A stretch of DNA of 64,000 nucleotides, from positions 7,602 through 71,601 of the forward strand of contig CAZTUL010000001.1 in the NCBI GenBank assembly GCA_964616275.1, read 5' to 3'. The DNA comes from CAYZJV01 sp964616275 (GTDB lineage: Bacteria; Spirochaetota; Spirochaetia; Sphaerochaetales; Sphaerochaetaceae). The position numbers were made by a program, and so were the translations under genes. Each line of letters starts with the position of its first letter. Positions within the stretch are counted from its first letter, which is position 1. Of this stretch, positions 9,649-17,809 are shown in pieces. A model generated the notes under the pieces. That model saw only the letters and a list, made by a program, of their open reading frames with translations, had not been told where the DNA came from and made no database searches.

Positions 9649-11202
9649 ATGAAGAAAACACATCACGACACAATTCTAGTACTCGATTTTGGAGCACAAT
9701 ATAGTCAGCTGATTGCCCGAAGAGTTAGAGAACAGCAGGTCTATAGTCAGATTGTCCCGTACACAATAACTGCAGAAGAGGTGAAAAAATTTGCTCCAAA
9801 GGGGCTTATTTTTTCTGGCGGCCCATCGAGTGTCAGCAAGGAAGGCTCCCCCAGACCCGATCCAAAACTGTTTGATCTGGGAATTCCTATTCTTGGAATT
9901 TGCTATGGATTACAGGTCCTGGCTGTTATGAACGGGGGTGCAGTTGAGCGGCCGCAGCAGAAAGAGTATGGATTTGCCCATCTTTCCGTACTAAACACAG
10001 AATCCCCACTACTAAACGGGATAGATCAAAAAAGTCAGGTCTGGATGAGTCACGGTGATTCTGTTGCATCTTTACCAGAAAATTTCATACGAACAGCAAC
10101 TACAGAGAATTGTACCTACGCAGCAGTCGAGGAACCAAATAAGAACTGGTACGGGGTACAGTTTCATCCTGAGGTAGTCCATTCGGAACAAGGTTCACTT
10201 CTCTTGGCAAACTTTGTACATACTATCTGTAAAGCTCAGTCAGATTGGAGTATGGAATCTTTTATCGAGACTCAGGTTGCCGAAATTCGACGCATTGTTG
10301 GGAAAAAGCAGGTGCTCTGTGGGCTCTCTGGAGGGGTGGACTCGTCTGTTGCTGCTGCACTTATACATAAAGCTATCGGTAATCAGCTTATTTGTGTTTT
10401 TGTTAATAATGGGTTATTGCGAACCGGTGAAGCCGATCTCGTACTTACTGTATTCAGAGATAATTTCAATATCAGGCTAAAATATGCCGATGCACAGAAT
10501 CAATTTCTCCATGCTTTAAAAGGGGTAACCGACCCAGAAGAGAAGCGAAAGATTATTGGGAAGGTTTTTATTGATGTCTTCGAGCAAGAGGCCCGAAGTG
10601 CCGGGGAGATAGATTTTCTTGCACAAGGGACATTATATCCAGATGTGATTGAGAGCATGAGTCCTTCGGGAGGTCCCTCGGCGACAATAAAGAGTCACCA
10701 TAATGTAGGGGGTCTTCCGGCAGATTTGCGATTCTCTCTTCTTGAGCCGTTACGAGAATTATTCAAGGATGAAGTGCGTATGCTGGGAAAGGAGCTGGGA
10801 CTTCCTGACGAGATTGTATTCAGACATCCGTTTCCTGGTCCTGGACTGGGAGTGCGGTGCATTGGTGAAGTCTCAGAAGAAAGGCTCGATACGCTTCGAG
10901 CTGTGGATGCCATTTTTACCGATGAAATTAAGAAAGCCGGATTGTATGGAGATATTTGGCAATCACTTGCCTGTCTGCTTCCAGTAAAGAGTGTAGGAGT
11001 TCAAGGTGATGAGCGAACGTACGAGGAGGTTTGTTCCTTGCGTGCGGTAACAAGCGAAGATGCCATGACTGCAGATTGGTTCAGATTTCCTCCAGAGGTT
11101 CTGCAGCGTGCTTCTGCAAGAATCTGTAATGAAGTTGCTCATGTGAATCGAGTACTGTATGATATCACCAGCAAACCACCAGGGACCATTGAGTGGGAGT
11201 AG
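9649..11202 (+). CDS. guaA: GMP synthase (glutamine-hydrolysing)
   Basis: Converts XMP, ATP and glutamine to GMP, the last step of guanine nucleotide synthesis. The N-terminal class I amidotransferase has the nucleophile elbow GICYGLQ and the FHPEVVHS histidine/glutamate pair. The ATP pyrophosphatase domain has the P-loop LSGGVDSSV. The C-terminal dimerization domain has RHPFPGPGLGVRC. The 517 residues are the normal full length. It follows the ECF S component by 15 nt, so purine supply and the importer may share a transcript. Confidence 0.97.
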   Translation: MKKTHHDTILVLDFGAQYSQLIARRVREQQVYSQIVPYTITAEEVKKFAPKGLIFSGGPSSVSKEGSPRPDPKLFDLGIPILGICYGLQVLAVMNGGAVERPQQKEYGFAHLSVLNTESPLLNGIDQKSQVWMSHGDSVASLPENFIRTATTENCTYAAVEEPNKNWYGVQFHPEVVHSEQGSLLLANFVHTICKAQSDWSMESFIETQVAEIRRIVGKKQVLCGLSGGVDSSVAAALIHKAIGNQLICVFVNNGLLRTGEADLVLTVFRDNFNIRLKYADAQNQFLHALKGVTDPEEKRKIIGKVFIDVFEQEARSAGEIDFLAQGTLYPDVIESMSPSGGPSATIKSHHNVGGLPADLRFSLLEPLRELFKDEVRMLGKELGLPDEIVFRHPFPGPGLGVRCIGEVSEERLDTLRAVDAIFTDEIKKAGLYGDIWQSLACLLPVKSVGVQGDERTYEEVCSLRAVTSEDAMTADWFRFPPEVLQRASARICNEVAHVNRVLYDITSKPPGTIEWE

Positions 11203-11213
11203 GAGTAGAGTAG

Positions 11214-12140
11214 GTGACTGAACAACACATATATGGGCAACCAGTGGTACGCCCCAAGTATAAGAAACGGTGGCGGGATCGCTATGATGGCAGGCGACTC
11301 ATGCACACCGATACGTTTTTTACCCTTATTCCATACATTATGAATACACGGAATGACTCTCAGGTAGGTGCATCGTTCAAGATTGATGTTACCTCTGTTG
11401 AGCGTTATTTAAAGAAATCTCGTGCAGAGGGGAATCCTATTGGTCAGGAGCTTACGTTCCTGGATGTCGTGATGGCTGCTATTGTGCGTACGATGAGTCA
11501 ACGACCATATATCAACCGATTCATTGCGGGTCATAAGGTGTATGCTCGTGATGAAATGAGTATTTCCCTTGCAATTAAGAAGAATTTATCTGTAGAGGGG
11601 ACACAGACTGTTGTAAAGATGGTCTATGATCCAAAAGATACCCTGTTTGATGTTGCCCTCCGACTGCAACGAGAAATTGAGCGAAATAAGGATCTGATGA
11701 CTAATAACTCAACCGATTCTTTCGCAAAGTTTGTAAATCATCTTCCCTCACTGTTAATTCGTGCAGTCATTGGGACTATTAAATGGCTCGATTTCCATGG
11801 GTGGATGCCACAGTCAGTGCAGAAACTCAGCCCATTTCACTGCAGTATTTTTGTTACTGCGATGGGTTCAATCAACTTTGCTCCCATTTATCACCATATA
11901 TATAATTTTGGAACCTGCAGTGCCTTTATTGCATATGGTCCAAAGTATGCTGAACGGGTTATTGCCAAAGATGGCTCCATAGTTGAACGTAAGTTTATTG
12001 ATTTTAAATTAGTTGGTGATGAACGCATTTGTGATGGGTTCGGGATGGCAGCCGCTTGGAAGGAGCTGCTCCAGTACATTAAGCATCCGGAGCGTTTGGA
12101 AACTCCTCCCGAAACGGTTGTTGAGGATCATGGAGTCTAA
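11214..12140 (+). CDS. acyltransferase-fold (2-oxoacid dehydrogenase E2 catalytic domain-like) protein, altered active site
   Basis: A stand-alone 308-residue protein with the chloramphenicol acetyltransferase/E2 catalytic fold; there is no lipoyl or subunit-binding domain. The family active-site motif is His-x3-Asp-Gly in a DHRxxDG context. Here the segment reads GDERICDG, with Glu270 where the general-base histidine should be and Asp274-Gly275 kept. It may therefore not be a normal acyltransferase. The start is a GTG with AGGAG 8 nt upstream; it follows guaA by 11 nt. E1 and E3 genes are absent nearby. The fold call is moderate to good; the function is unknown. Confidence 0.65.
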   Translation: MTEQHIYGQPVVRPKYKKRWRDRYDGRRLMHTDTFFTLIPYIMNTRNDSQVGASFKIDVTSVERYLKKSRAEGNPIGQELTFLDVVMAAIVRTMSQRPYINRFIAGHKVYARDEMSISLAIKKNLSVEGTQTVVKMVYDPKDTLFDVALRLQREIERNKDLMTNNSTDSFAKFVNHLPSLLIRAVIGTIKWLDFHGWMPQSVQKLSPFHCSIFVTAMGSINFAPIYHHIYNFGTCSAFIAYGPKYAERVIAKDGSIVERKFIDFKLVGDERICDGFGMAAAWKELLQYIKHPERLETPPETVVEDHGV

Positions 12141-12142
12141 TC

Positions 12143-12295
12143 CTAGAATCGAGTCTCGACAGTAATTTCCCCATTTCCGGGTTGTCTTACGACTAGTGTA
12201 TTGTCGAATAGGACTCGTGCTGTAATGACCGTTGCCAGTAGCAGCACTGCAAGGGTAATTCCTGCACTGATGATTATTTTGTTACTTTTTTTCAT
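12143..12295 (-). CDS. 50-residue single-pass membrane peptide
   Basis: A short gene starting MKKSNKIII, with one hydrophobic segment (about residues 7-28) and a polar tail ending GEITVETRF. Its ATG lies inside the end of the GntR gene (14-nt overlap), with GGAGG upstream, so it looks translationally coupled. I do not recognise it. It sits last in an ABC/GntR operon, where small membrane or GIN-domain proteins are common, so it may be a subunit or a shortened relic of one. It ends 2 nt from the convergent upstream gene. Confidence 0.5.
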   Translation of the reverse strand: MKKSNKIIISAGITLAVLLLATVITARVLFDNTLVVRQPGNGEITVETRF

Positions 12296-12665
12296 GGGAT
12301 GTCTGTTCCTCCTGATAGGTTCGTAATTGTTTGACAAGGTCACTCTCTGTGATTCCCAACTGTTGCATAGTGGAGAACAGAGCGGGAAGTTCTTTGTGCA
12401 TGAAGGCAACTCGTTTTGTTTCTAATACACGCTGTTGTGCGTCTGATGAGGTAAAATAGCCAATACCACGTCGATTTTCCAATGTTCCCTCCTCTTGAAG
12501 CAGCGTATAAGTTCTTGTAACTGTGTTCGGATTTACTTCCAATTGCACAGCCATATCGCGTATTGAGGGTATTCGTTCCCCATTAGCCCATGCTCCGCTG
12601 AGAATTTGGTCATACATGTACCCAGCGATTTGTAGATAGATTGCACTCTGGTTATTGAATTGCAT
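12282..12665 (-). CDS. GntR-family regulator, YtrA type
   Basis: A 127-residue transcriptional repressor. The N-terminal winged helix has the GntR signature GERIPSIRDMAVQLEVNPNT. The short C-terminal tail (rather than a large ligand domain) marks the YtrA subfamily, which usually controls linked ABC transporters. It overlaps the permease gene by 14 nt. The likely operator is the inverted repeat TTAGTGT-N14-ACACTAA at 14306-14333, on the promoter of this operon, which would give autoregulation. Confidence 0.88.
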   Translation of the reverse strand: MQFNNQSAIYLQIAGYMYDQILSGAWANGERIPSIRDMAVQLEVNPNTVTRTYTLLQEEGTLENRRGIGYFTSSDAQQRVLETKRVAFMHKELPALFSTMQQLGITESDLVKQLRTYQEEQTSHEKK

Positions 12666-13434
12666 CGGTTGCCTCTACCTCCTTCACACGAAGATATGCG
12701 GTAAACCAACAGAACACAGGCATGATTACCCAGTAACCGATATAACCAAACCATTTAGCTATGGTGAATAAGGTCTCATGCTGGCTTAATAAGTTTTGGT
12801 CAAGTACAAAATGATATCCATAGAAGCCATTATTGTACGGGGCAAATGCAATGCGTACGAAGAGTGCACTAAGAGCTGTTATCACAAGACTCAAGATAAG
12901 CAGGGAAAGTACAGTTTTTACAAAATGAGCTTTTCTGAAGTATGCAGCTCCAAGTAAAAACAGCGATTGTGTTGCCATATAATGGAGTATGAGTAATCCA
13001 ATATGCTGAGTGAATGGATTAAAAATGTGTATCGGATTCTGGAAAAAAAGAAGTGCGAGAGCCTCAATGAGAAGCGATGCAACGGCAAAGAGGGCGGTAA
13101 GTGCGAGAGGATAGCCAACCGTGGTGAGGGAAGCCTTTGCTAGAAATTTATCGAACCGTGAGGCAGGGAGCATGAGCCAGTTATGTTGTCCTGTTCTACT
13201 GAACATATCCTGTGCAAACATTACGCTTGTGGTGATAAACCCTCCGAGGAAGAGAAAGATTGAATAGTTATTGAGATATGTTGTCTCATTTCGAATTACA
13301 TTCCCTACAGCCTTGCGGATAAACGCATCGGCAAATTCCTGTAACAGCAGAATCAATACAATTGTCAAAGCATAGATGAAAAGATTCTTTTTTCGTTCAA
13401 TAAGTTCTTTTCGAATAACGTTCAAGAGTTTCAT
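12652..13434 (-). CDS. ABC-2 type permease subunit
   Basis: A 260-residue membrane protein with about six hydrophobic segments and the soluble stretch SRTGQHNWLMLPASRFDKF seen in ABC-2 transporter permeases of GntR-linked operons. It forms the membrane channel for the ATPase encoded just upstream; the two genes overlap by 4 nt (ATGA) and share a GGAGG start site. The substrate is unknown; related systems export antibiotics or lipids or respond to cell-envelope stress. Confidence 0.75.
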   Translation of the reverse strand: MKLLNVIRKELIERKKNLFIYALTIVLILLLQEFADAFIRKAVGNVIRNETTYLNNYSIFLFLGGFITTSVMFAQDMFSRTGQHNWLMLPASRFDKFLAKASLTTVGYPLALTALFAVASLLIEALALLFFQNPIHIFNPFTQHIGLLILHYMATQSLFLLGAAYFRKAHFVKTVLSLLILSLVITALSALFVRIAFAPYNNGFYGYHFVLDQNLLSQHETLFTIAKWFGYIGYWVIMPVFCWFTAYLRVKEVEATDAIQ

Positions 13435-14279
13435 TGTGCACCTCCCTGTTCTAATCCATTTCTAAAGTGTTGCGGGTGGGCAACAATTGCATTGAATAGT
13501 GTCTCCAAATCCACAGATGTTTCATCTTCGTGGGATGCCCGATTGCGAATTACCATCCATCCTCCGGGGACTTTTTCTGTGTAGATGGCACTCTCCGGTT
13601 CAGGTTGGGCAGATTCCAGTCCTATCGTAAAATTTTCGCTTATTGCATACAGCGGGCTATTAAAAATGACGTCACCTGAATCAATGACAATGATTGGATC
13701 AATGAGATTTTCCATGTCTCTTACTTGGTGGGTACTGATGATGAATGTACGGTCTTCTGTCATAGCCGATGCAACGGTACGACGAAACTGACTTTTTGAT
13801 GGAATATCTAACCCATTTGTCGGTTCATCCAGAATCAGCAGAGCTGTATTAGATGCAAGTCCAAATGAGAGAAGGAATTTCTTTTTTTGTCCAAAAGAGA
13901 GTGCGGTCAGTTGTTGCTTCTGATCTACTCCAAACTCTTCGCAGTAACGGTTGAAGGCCTCTCGATCAAATTTTGGATAGAAGGGTGCATAGGTGCTCAC
14001 ATACTCTTGTGTGGTAACTCTTGGGAGAAAAAATTCTTCTGGGAGGTGAAACAGGTCTTCCAACATATGGGGGTCACGATTGATTGGATTGAATCCAAGT
14101 ACTGAAGATTCACCCTCTGAAGGAAACAGTTGGCCCGATATAATTTTCAGCAGGGTCGTTTTACCTGCTCCATTCACACCAAGCAATCCATAAATATTTC
14201 CTTTTTGAATAGTTAGGTTGAGGTGAGTGAATAACGGTTGCTTTCCGTATTGGAACCGTATATCTCGCATGTGTATCAT
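13431..14279 (-). CDS. ABC transporter ATP-binding protein
   Basis: A 282-residue ATPase with Walker A GVNGAGKTT at residues 34-42, signature LSFGQKKKF and Walker B LLILDEPTNGLD. The switch histidine is in ISTHQV. It is the first gene of a four-gene operon (ATPase, permease, GntR regulator, small membrane peptide). The ATG at 14279 has AAGGAG 6 nt upstream. Substrate not identifiable. Confidence 0.88.
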   Translation of the reverse strand: MIHMRDIRFQYGKQPLFTHLNLTIQKGNIYGLLGVNGAGKTTLLKIISGQLFPSEGESSVLGFNPINRDPHMLEDLFHLPEEFFLPRVTTQEYVSTYAPFYPKFDREAFNRYCEEFGVDQKQQLTALSFGQKKKFLLSFGLASNTALLILDEPTNGLDIPSKSQFRRTVASAMTEDRTFIISTHQVRDMENLIDPIIVIDSGDVIFNSPLYAISENFTIGLESAQPEPESAIYTEKVPGGWMVIRNRASHEDETSVDLETLFNAIVAHPQHFRNGLEQGGAQ

Positions 14280-14305
14280 GAAAAACTCCTTATCACTATG
14301 GTTTA

Positions 14306-14350
14306 TTAGTGTCTTATGTAACTAGTACACTAATACTCTAATTCTGTCAA
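14306..14350 (-). promoter_or_regulatory. promoter and GntR operator of the ABC operon
   Basis: On the minus strand a perfect -35 TTGACA (14345-14350) is followed, 17 bp on, by TACTAG (14322-14327). An inverted repeat with 7-bp perfect arms, TTAGTGT and ACACTAA, spans 14306-14333 and covers the -10 and start site. This is the expected position and style for a YtrA-type repressor site. Confidence 0.6.
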
Positions 14351-14384
14351 TCATTTTTCATAATTATTTTTTCGTTATTTTATT

Positions 14385-14413
14385 TTGTTTCTTTTCGCCT
14401 TTTTAGTTACAAT
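14385..14413 (+). promoter_or_regulatory. promoter of the MFS gene, leaderless layout
   Basis: TTGTTT (14385-14390), a 17-bp spacer and TACAAT (14408-14413) end 6 nt before the ATG at 14420. A start at about +7 from the -10 would fall on the ATG. The purine run before the ATG (GAGGA) touches the start codon and is too close to act as a ribosome-binding site. Confidence 0.55.
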
Positions 14414-14419
14414 AGAGGA

Positions 14420-15691
14420 ATGAAGACCACACCACCTAAACAGTCTGAAGATTTTGAGAGGAACGTACAGTTCTATAAGTTCTGTGCCTATGGATTCTTA
14501 AAGAACCTGAGGTTCTATGAACCATTTCTTATGTTATTTTTTCTTGAGAAAGGGTTGAGTTTTCTTGAGATTGGGACTCTATACGCTGCTCGGGAAGTTT
14601 GTATTAATATTATTGAGATTCCCTCTGGAGTCATTGCAGACAGCCTCGGCAGGCGAAGGTCCATGTCGGTTTCCTTTATTGCATATATTCTCTCGTTTAT
14701 CGTATTTTTCTTCGCTCAGAGCTACTGGATACTCATCCTTGCAATGATTGTATACGCTGGTGGTGAAGCTTTTAGAACGGGTACTCATAAGGCGATGATT
14801 TTTGATTATCTTCATATGCACAATTGGGATCATCTTAGAACACACTATTACGGACATACACGGGCATGGAGTCAAGCTGGAGCCGCTATTTCTGCATTAA
14901 TCGCTGGAATTCTGGTATTTTGGAGAGGTTCCTATGCTCCGGTGTTTCTCTTCACCATCATCCCCTACATTGCCGACTTGTTTCTCATTCTCAGCTACCC
15001 TGCTGATCTTGATGGACCTCGGCATTCCAGTGATAAGACCATTGCTTCTGAGTTTGCAACAGTACTTCGGTCTCTTCTTAAAAGTCTTCGAAGTCGCGAG
15101 CTTCTCCGTGCTATTGCCAACCAGTCACTGTACAGCGGATACTACAAGGCCTTCAAGGATTATTTACAACCTATACTGAAGAATTTTGCCATAGCCATGC
15201 CAGTGTTTCTTGCATTGCAGGATAACCAACGAACCGCATTGATTACGGGTATTGTCTATGCAGCACTCTATTTTATAACGGCATATGCCTCTCGTTCATC
15301 CGGGAAAATGTCTGAACGATTCCATACTTTAGCAATACCGCTCAATACTATGCTCTTTCTTGGAATTCTATTTGGAATTGTAAGTGGAATTGCCTACTGG
15401 CTAGGGGTTCCAATCGTAGCTATCGTACTGTACGTTGGTATATATGTTATAGAGAATCTACGAAAACCGATGGGTATAGCATATGTAACAGAAAGAATGG
15501 ATAAAGGTTCTCTTGCCTCTGCACTTTCGGTTGAATCACAGGCAGAAACTTTGTTCGCTGTAGTAATCGCACTGCTCTTGGGATTCTTCAGCAATCTGTG
15601 GGGATTAGGATTGGGAATTTTAGTTGTTTCGGGTATCTCATTTATTGCTGCCCTATTTCTTAGGCTTCCTGTATTGGGAAATAAATCATAA
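14420..15691 (+). CDS. major facilitator superfamily transporter
   Basis: A 423-residue polytopic membrane protein with about twelve hydrophobic segments. The loop after the second segment reads GVIADSLGRRRSM, the MFS motif A (G-x3-D-x-x-GRR-x). It likely exports a drug or small metabolite by proton antiport, but no substrate signature is visible. It is divergent from the GntR-controlled ABC operon, with separate, non-overlapping promoters in the shared 140-bp spacer. Confidence 0.85.
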   Translation: MKTTPPKQSEDFERNVQFYKFCAYGFLKNLRFYEPFLMLFFLEKGLSFLEIGTLYAAREVCINIIEIPSGVIADSLGRRRSMSVSFIAYILSFIVFFFAQSYWILILAMIVYAGGEAFRTGTHKAMIFDYLHMHNWDHLRTHYYGHTRAWSQAGAAISALIAGILVFWRGSYAPVFLFTIIPYIADLFLILSYPADLDGPRHSSDKTIASEFATVLRSLLKSLRSRELLRAIANQSLYSGYYKAFKDYLQPILKNFAIAMPVFLALQDNQRTALITGIVYAALYFITAYASRSSGKMSERFHTLAIPLNTMLFLGILFGIVSGIAYWLGVPIVAIVLYVGIYVIENLRKPMGIAYVTERMDKGSLASALSVESQAETLFAVVIALLLGFFSNLWGLGLGILVVSGISFIAALFLRLPVLGNKS

Positions 15692-15800
15692 CAGCGAAGC
15701 TCTCTTTACCTATTCTTTATCTTTTCTCAACTCGTTATGCACTTTATTCAGATAGAATCTCGGTGTACCATAGTGACGTGGTAAGGGGAGGGGCAGAATA

Positions 15801-16523
15801 ATGGCAAAGATTTTTGTAGTTGAAGATAATAGCGGGTTACGTGATGCCATTGTTTCGTATCTAGAGGTAGAAGGCCATACAGTATTCTCCTTTGATCGAG
15901 TATCTGGAGTACATGAGGCAGTAGCTATGGCTGTCCCGCAATTACTTATTCTAGATGTTATGCTTCCAGATGGTGATGGGTTTCATCTTGCAAGAAACAT
16001 ACGACGAGAATACCAAATACCTATTCTTTTCCTTACTGCACGGAGTTCTGAATCGGATCGCATAACAGGCTTTGAATTGGGGGCAGATGATTATGTTACA
16101 AAACCCTTCTCAATGCGTGAATTAGTGCTGCGGGTTCGTGCACTATTAAGTAGAGTAGAGAAGAAGTCAGATACTGAAGCAGTAAACGACACACTATCTT
16201 GGCAGTTGTCTGTTCAGAATGCACACGATGGACAGACTCATAGTCTCTCGCTCAATACTGGGAAACATCTCTGTATGCACGATAGCGAGGATGTGAAACT
16301 TACTGCAACCGAGTGGAAGATTCTCGAATATCTTGCGATGAGAGAAGATACAGTAGTAAGTAGAGAGAGATTGCTTGGGCAGTGTCTCGATTATATTGCC
16401 GAGGGTTCTGAACGAGCTATTACTACCCACATGAAAAATATTAGAGCAAAGCTGGGTGAGGAGGGCTGGATTGAAACGGTACGGGGTTTTGGATATCGAT
16501 TTATAGGGAAACGAGAATTATGA
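15801..16523 (+). CDS. OmpR/PhoB-family response regulator
   Basis: A 240-residue two-component regulator. The receiver domain has the acidic pair in VVEDN, the phospho-acceptor Asp52 (LLILDVMLPDGDG) and the conserved lysine in TKPFS. A winged-helix DNA-binding domain follows (LTATEWKILEYLA and a C-terminal VRGFGYRF). The start follows a GGGGAGGGG site. Its stop overlaps the histidine kinase start (ATGA), so the pair is coupled. Confidence 0.93.
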   Translation: MAKIFVVEDNSGLRDAIVSYLEVEGHTVFSFDRVSGVHEAVAMAVPQLLILDVMLPDGDGFHLARNIRREYQIPILFLTARSSESDRITGFELGADDYVTKPFSMRELVLRVRALLSRVEKKSDTEAVNDTLSWQLSVQNAHDGQTHSLSLNTGKHLCMHDSEDVKLTATEWKILEYLAMREDTVVSRERLLGQCLDYIAEGSERAITTHMKNIRAKLGEEGWIETVRGFGYRFIGKREL

Positions 16524-17809
16524 CTCTGGTAAAAAAGACCTTTCTTGTATTTCTCATTGCTTTTGTAATCCAGCTTGCTATAGTTGCCTTACTTATTGGA
16601 TTTGGTTACAGGCAATCGGAGACACAGTGGAGTAGGGTTCGTGATTCTCAGGCATATTCAACAGCAAGGTCTCTATTGCTTCAGGACTCTCTGGTATCTG
16701 ATGCCGACTCCTACGACGGACAGTTAGCTATTTACGATGCTGATAGACAGTTATTGCAATCAACACGAGGAATGGGAATGCACGGCAACATGGGAAGAAA
16801 CATGTTAGCTCAGCTGAAACCTATTCAAGAGGAGGGTAAAGTAGTCGGTTATTATGCCACAGGAGATGTTTCATTTGGTTCTGATACAGCAAACAAAACG
16901 CTTATTCAGACTATGATTGTCGTGCTTTTTATATCGCTCGTGCTTTCGTTCGGGATTTCAATTATTGCAGCACTCTATTTTTCCAGGAGGGTGTCTCGAC
17001 CTGCAGATCATTTGGCACGTTCACTCTCCAAAATGACTTCAGGTGATTTATCCAGCCCAATCGTGCCCGAAGGGTCTGACGAGCTTATACAGATTGCACA
17101 ATCAATAGAAAGGCTTCGTGTAAATCTCATAGGAGAGCAGACTGTACGGTCTCAATGGTCTCAGGACATAGCACACGACCTTCGTACCCCTGTTGCCTCA
17201 GTGAAGGCACAACTTGAAGGGATGATAGATGGAGTTCTTCAGCCGGATGTACCGCGATTTGAACGTACCATGCGTGAATTGGAGCGCATGGAAGTACTCA
17301 TTCAAGATTTGGAGATGCTTATGAGATTAGAATCTCCAGAGACTGAGGTGCATTACGAGAAGATACCTGTCGTTCACTTTCTTAGGGATCTAAGTGATCA
17401 GTTTGATGCTCAATTGCAACGTAAATCGATGAAGCTGGTAACTCACTCGAGTGTGGAATTTCTTGTCGGAGATGCTGTGTTACTTTCAAGGGCTGTAGCA
17501 AATTTAATTCATAATGCTATTCGCTATGGCAATGAAGAGACAGAAATCACTGTTTCGGTTCATCAGCAGGGGAACGGGATTCAAACCCGTGTGCACAACG
17601 TGGGGAACCCCATTCCTCTGCAAGATATTTCTAAGCTGACTGAACGCATGTATCGTGGTGAATATGCACGATCTACCCCCGGTTCAGGTTTAGGACTCAC
17701 CATAGTGGATCGAATTGTGAAACTTCATGGAGGCTTACTCAGTATTGTGAGCAGTGAAGATGACGGAACTTGTTTTTCATTCATAATCCCTACCTCATCA
17801 ACCATCTGA
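16520..17809 (+). CDS. membrane sensor histidine kinase
   Basis: A 429-residue kinase, partner of the regulator just upstream. A transmembrane helix (about residues 7-28), a short external sensor region (30-125), a second helix (128-155) and a HAMP linker are followed by the phospho-acceptor His219 in SQDIAHDLRTP. The catalytic domain has N box HNAIRYG and G box GSGLGL. The sensor region contains GMGMHGNMGRNM (residues 84-95), rich in Met and His. The stop overlaps the end of the convergent lipoprotein gene by 12 bp. Confidence 0.92.
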   Translation: MTLVKKTFLVFLIAFVIQLAIVALLIGFGYRQSETQWSRVRDSQAYSTARSLLLQDSLVSDADSYDGQLAIYDADRQLLQSTRGMGMHGNMGRNMLAQLKPIQEEGKVVGYYATGDVSFGSDTANKTLIQTMIVVLFISLVLSFGISIIAALYFSRRVSRPADHLARSLSKMTSGDLSSPIVPEGSDELIQIAQSIERLRVNLIGEQTVRSQWSQDIAHDLRTPVASVKAQLEGMIDGVLQPDVPRFERTMRELERMEVLIQDLEMLMRLESPETEVHYEKIPVVHFLRDLSDQFDAQLQRKSMKLVTHSSVEFLVGDAVLLSRAVANLIHNAIRYGNEETEITVSVHQQGNGIQTRVHNVGNPIPLQDISKLTERMYRGEYARSTPGSGLGLTIVDRIVKLHGGLLSIVSSEDDGTCFSFIIPTSSTI

